Origin: Chara braunii
Taxonomy: Eukaryota > Streptophyta > Charophyceae > Charales > Characeae
Length of the DNA: 30,090 bases
Direction of reading: 5' to 3'
Assembly: GCA_003427395.1 (NCBI GenBank)
Contig: BFEA01000109.1
Coordinates: forward strand, 944,479-974,568
Shown here: in pieces, positions 27,877 through 30,090 of the stretch
Position numbering within the stretch: the first letter of the stretch is position 1
Layout: each line of letters begins with the position of its first letter
Program-made: the position numbers and the translations under genes
Notes under the pieces: model-generated
What the model saw: the letters and a program-made list of their open reading frames with translations, nothing else
Databases searched by the model: none
Told to the model about the DNA's origin: nothing

Positions 27877-28457
27877 ATACTGAAGATTTGTGGCCCTTTT
27901 TGTTTTTTGAAAATCGAGAAATTGTCCAAAATAAAGGGAAAAAATAAAAGACAGATCCACTGCCACGATTTTTGTCTTTTGCGGTTGCTGCTGACAGTGC
28001 TGAGTGTTGGAGCGTTCATCCTACAAGATTTGCAAGGGCCCACGCTGCACTTGTTTCCAGATTACCAAAATGAGAATGAATTTACGCTGGAACATGAACG
28101 GATACAGAGAAGATCATCATGGCCCTACCGAAGAATGATGACTTCTGGCAATAGAGCCATTCACGGCTCTCTGACTACGAGGCCGCCATCTGAGCCTTCG
28201 CCTGATCCTCTGGCAGGAGCAGCCACCCTATGGGGAAGAAAAAAAAGTAGGACATAAAAAGGAAGAAGGGAAAAAAAAAAAAAAAAAAACCAGCACAGAA
28301 GATGATGAAGAGTAGGGGGTTATAAGGAATAGCAGGCTGGTAGTTTACTCAGTTTTTTTTTACTTTTAGTTGTGTTCTCAGATTTTCTTAGGTTTCTCTT
28401 AAAAATGGGCTGATGTCTGCAGAGTTGTTTAGTCCTGGGGTAACAACCTTCATTTTG

Positions 28458-28622
28458 TAAACCATGTGGTGGAGGAGGTCAGCTCGTCGCGAGATGAAGA
28501 AGACTGCTGCACGCTGCTGACCGTTGTGGGACCCTGTGAGCTCATTCTTCTGCTGCTCTTTATCTGGTGAACTACGTGGTGGAGGAGGTCGGCTGGTCGC
28601 CACAAGAAGAAGGCAGTGGAGA
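28458..28622. repeat. 110-bp-spaced direct duplication
   Basis: GTGGTGGAGGAGGTC followed by a GCT.GTCGC.A block and a GAAGAAG block occurs near 28465 and 28575. On the minus strand both copies would read a similar peptide (ADLLHH.V), but in different frames. Confidence 0.7.
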
Positions 28623-28659
28623 GAGTCGTGCAAGGATAGGCGAAGGCGGCAGGGCAATG

Positions 28660-28950
28660 AATATAGGCGATGAAGAACAACTATGTTTGACGTTGGCTGG
28701 AAGAAAAGGGAAGTAGATGGATGGATATCACGCGTCCTACTAGTGAGGGGGCTAGCTAGTAGGATGGAAATAGGGCACAGCAGCAGTGGAGATGGTGGTT
28801 CCGTTGCAGTAAGTCTTGCCGGAGTGGGGCAAAGAGGATTGATGGGGGGTGTCCTAAACGTCCTGAAACGTAGGACTTGTGGCTTTCCTATTAGCCCGTC
28901 TGAGGTGGTTTCATGAGCAGTTGGTTTAATAGGTTAGCAGTATACTCAAG
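28660..28950. other. No recognisable gene
   Basis: Mixed sequence; a 77-codon plus-strand frame at 28683-28916 has Gly/Ser/Val-rich peptide without a known motif. Confidence 0.4.
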
Positions 28951-28984
28951 TTTTCCAGAACATTTCTCAAAATGTTCGCGGTAT

Positions 28985-29118
28985 TTCTCAGCCGAAGCCA
29001 GGTAATGGCCCCGGTATTCTAATGTTTGTACAATTCATATGGGACGCTTGGCCCGGTTCCCAGCACGTGTGGCTCCCCACGAATAGATTGGAGAATTTGT
29101 CCCATTAAAAAAAAAGTA
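28985..29118 (+). mobile_element. A-tailed retroposon with conserved stem-loop, copy G
   Basis: Same order as 18775-18987: TTCTCAGCCGAAGCCAGGTA, GGCCCCGGTATT, GGGAC, the stem-loop at 29046-29064 (GCTTGG/CCCAGC, one internal mismatch, loop CCCGGTT), CTCCCCACGAATAGATTGGAG, then a short A-tail near 29108-29116. Confidence 0.75.
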
Positions 29119-29559
29119 GTACCGGTCGCCAGCATTGAAGGACCGGTTGGCCCCATATCCCGACCACTTGCAAGCTGCATTCCCATAAGACAAAGAGGTT
29201 CGGTAGCTTGCCAACAACAAGGTTTGGGAAGGCTGCTTCGGGGGTACTGGTGGTTTAAAAGCCGTGTCGGAGAAAAATGGCTAGGCGAGGTGCTGGTGGT
29301 TTCGGAATTCAAACAAGAGAGAATTTATTTCCTCCCCAGGATCAATGATGCCCAGACACCCTTTGCCTGTGATTGGGTAATCACCTGCCAGGCCACCCTT
29401 TTCATGCAATATATGTCCTCCCTTTTTGAATACATAAAAAGGCTAATTCTTTTAAGCCCAACCTATTCAATTGCCTGTCGAATCTGGACAGGACGGCCTT
29501 GCAGGCCTATTTTATTGTCATTATAGTATTACGGGGAAACCCGTAGCAGCCACGTCCGT

Positions 29560-29880
29560 GCTCTACCCTCCAACGAGGGAACATACGGGAGCTGCACCCA
29601 GCAGCAGGTGTGATACCTGCTACAGCAGGTGGGAGATATCGGCCAGGGGTCAGCCAGTAGCATCAGGGACGAGCTTCTTCAATGGGCCAGTAGCTGTACC
29701 TCCCCTCCCCCTACGAACATCAGCAGTCCCTGCTCAATGCCGCTCGGGGGCACCAAGGGCCTCTCTAGGTGGCGGGCGCCAAGCTTGCCCAGGAAGGTAC
29801 ATGAGGCCGATGGGGATTGAACCCAAGACCTCCTGCCTGCCACTTGCGTGCCTTACCAACTGAGCTAGGCCAACCCCAGG
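29560..29880 (-). mobile_element. tRNA-derived SINE (head at 29808-29877)
   Basis: On the minus strand the head contains a perfect Pol III A box, TAGCTCAGTTGG at 29868-29857, and a perfect B box, GGTTCAATCCC at 29824-29814, 32 bases apart. The acceptor and anticodon stems cannot be paired, so this is a tRNA-derived promoter rather than a functional tRNA. The downstream body extends at least to about 29560 and includes a hairpin (AGCAGGTGTGATACCTGCT) near 29600-29618. The body limits and the tail are not visible. Confidence 0.65.
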
Positions 29881-30090
29881 CGAAATGGAGTCGCCAGAAG
29901 TAGCCACAGAGCTTTTTTTTTTGTTTTTTGACAACTTCAGCTGCAGGTCGCGCAATGTATACAATGGTATACAACCCAGCTTCCTGGCCAGGTGGGTGCC
30001 CGAAGTGCAATTAGAAGGTGATTGGAGGAAGGCGAAACTTCTTCTTCTTTCTTTTTTTTTTTTTTTTTTTTTTGGGACAAAAGCTCCAAT
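29881..30090. other. Noncoding end of window with T-rich tracts
   Basis: Contains a small palindrome GTATACAATGGTATAC near 29957-29972 and a T-run at about 30051-30073 that could be the A-tail of a minus-strand retroposon lying beyond the window. Confidence 0.4.

Larger units (their letters stand above)
27429..27984. repeat. Direct repeat pair flanking the MITE
   Basis: AGATACACTGCCATGATTTT with TATCTTTTG near 27429-27457 and AGATCCACTGCCACGATTTT with TGTCTTTTG near 27953-27983 are about 90 percent alike by eye, on the two sides of the MITE. Only the two ~30-base ends of this interval are the repeat. Confidence 0.6.

Noticed and set aside
29026-29526. 166-codon plus-strand frame
   Set aside because: Begins inside the stem-loop retroposon and runs through its A-tail; no recognisable domain.

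Overview
This window is a stretch of eukaryotic nuclear DNA from a draft, short-read, scaffolded assembly. Evidence for that: long (TG), (GA) and (TA) microsatellites, many A- or T-tracts of 15-59 nt, A-tailed retroposons with Pol III-type boxes, non-autonomous DNA transposons with terminal inverted repeats and target-site duplications, no operon-like gene packing, a 795-nt N gap (16804-17598), and a perfect Nextera mate-pair junction sequence left at 3327-3364. The mosaic of CpG-rich islands and AT-rich repeat arrays and the hAT/PIF-like MITEs would suit a large plant or streptophyte-algal genome, but nothing here places the species; this is a low-confidence inference.

No gene is recognised with confidence. 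The best coding candidates are small hydrophobic reading frames on the minus strand: a partial one running off the left edge (1-184, a charged N-terminus, one membrane helix, then a Pro/Ser-rich tail) and two beyond the adapter (3749-4006 and about 3365-3676). They could be exons of membrane-protein genes or chance frames. Most long open frames in the window are by-products of low-complexity or GC-rich repeats.

Layout: 1-5300 holds weak coding candidates, purine tracts, (TG)n tracts and the adapter junction. 5300-6870 holds a tRNA-headed SINE, a second copy of its body, and an A-tailed retroposon. 7560-9170 holds an 18-bp minisatellite and a CpG-rich repeat array. 10590-13910 is a mosaic of LTR-like repeat sequence, a ~120-bp AT-rich tandem array, a 359-bp hAT-type MITE with an 8-bp target duplication, and an internally deleted second copy of the 10.6-11.3 kb sequence. 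15000-16800 holds in-frame tandem duplications and a (TA)n-bearing tandem unit split by a 784-bp hAT-type element, running into the gap. 17600-18640 is (GA)n plus a C/T-rich array. 18770-30090 is dominated by A-tailed retroposons, degenerate tandem arrays, a nested inverted-repeat MITE (27475-27876), a 51-bp near-perfect palindrome (23127-23177) and a tRNA-derived SINE head near 29.8 kb.

The most interesting signal is a dispersed, A-tailed retroposon family whose copies (at least eight in the window, on both strands) carry the same 19-nt stem-loop close to the 3' A-tail. The stem changes in a compensatory way between copies (GCTGGG/CCCAGC, GCTGAG/CTCAGC, ACTGGA/TCCAGT), as expected for an RNA structure under selection, possibly the site recognised by a partner LINE reverse transcriptase. 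The most important quality warning is the adapter at 3327-3364, which makes the join between the two flanks unsafe.
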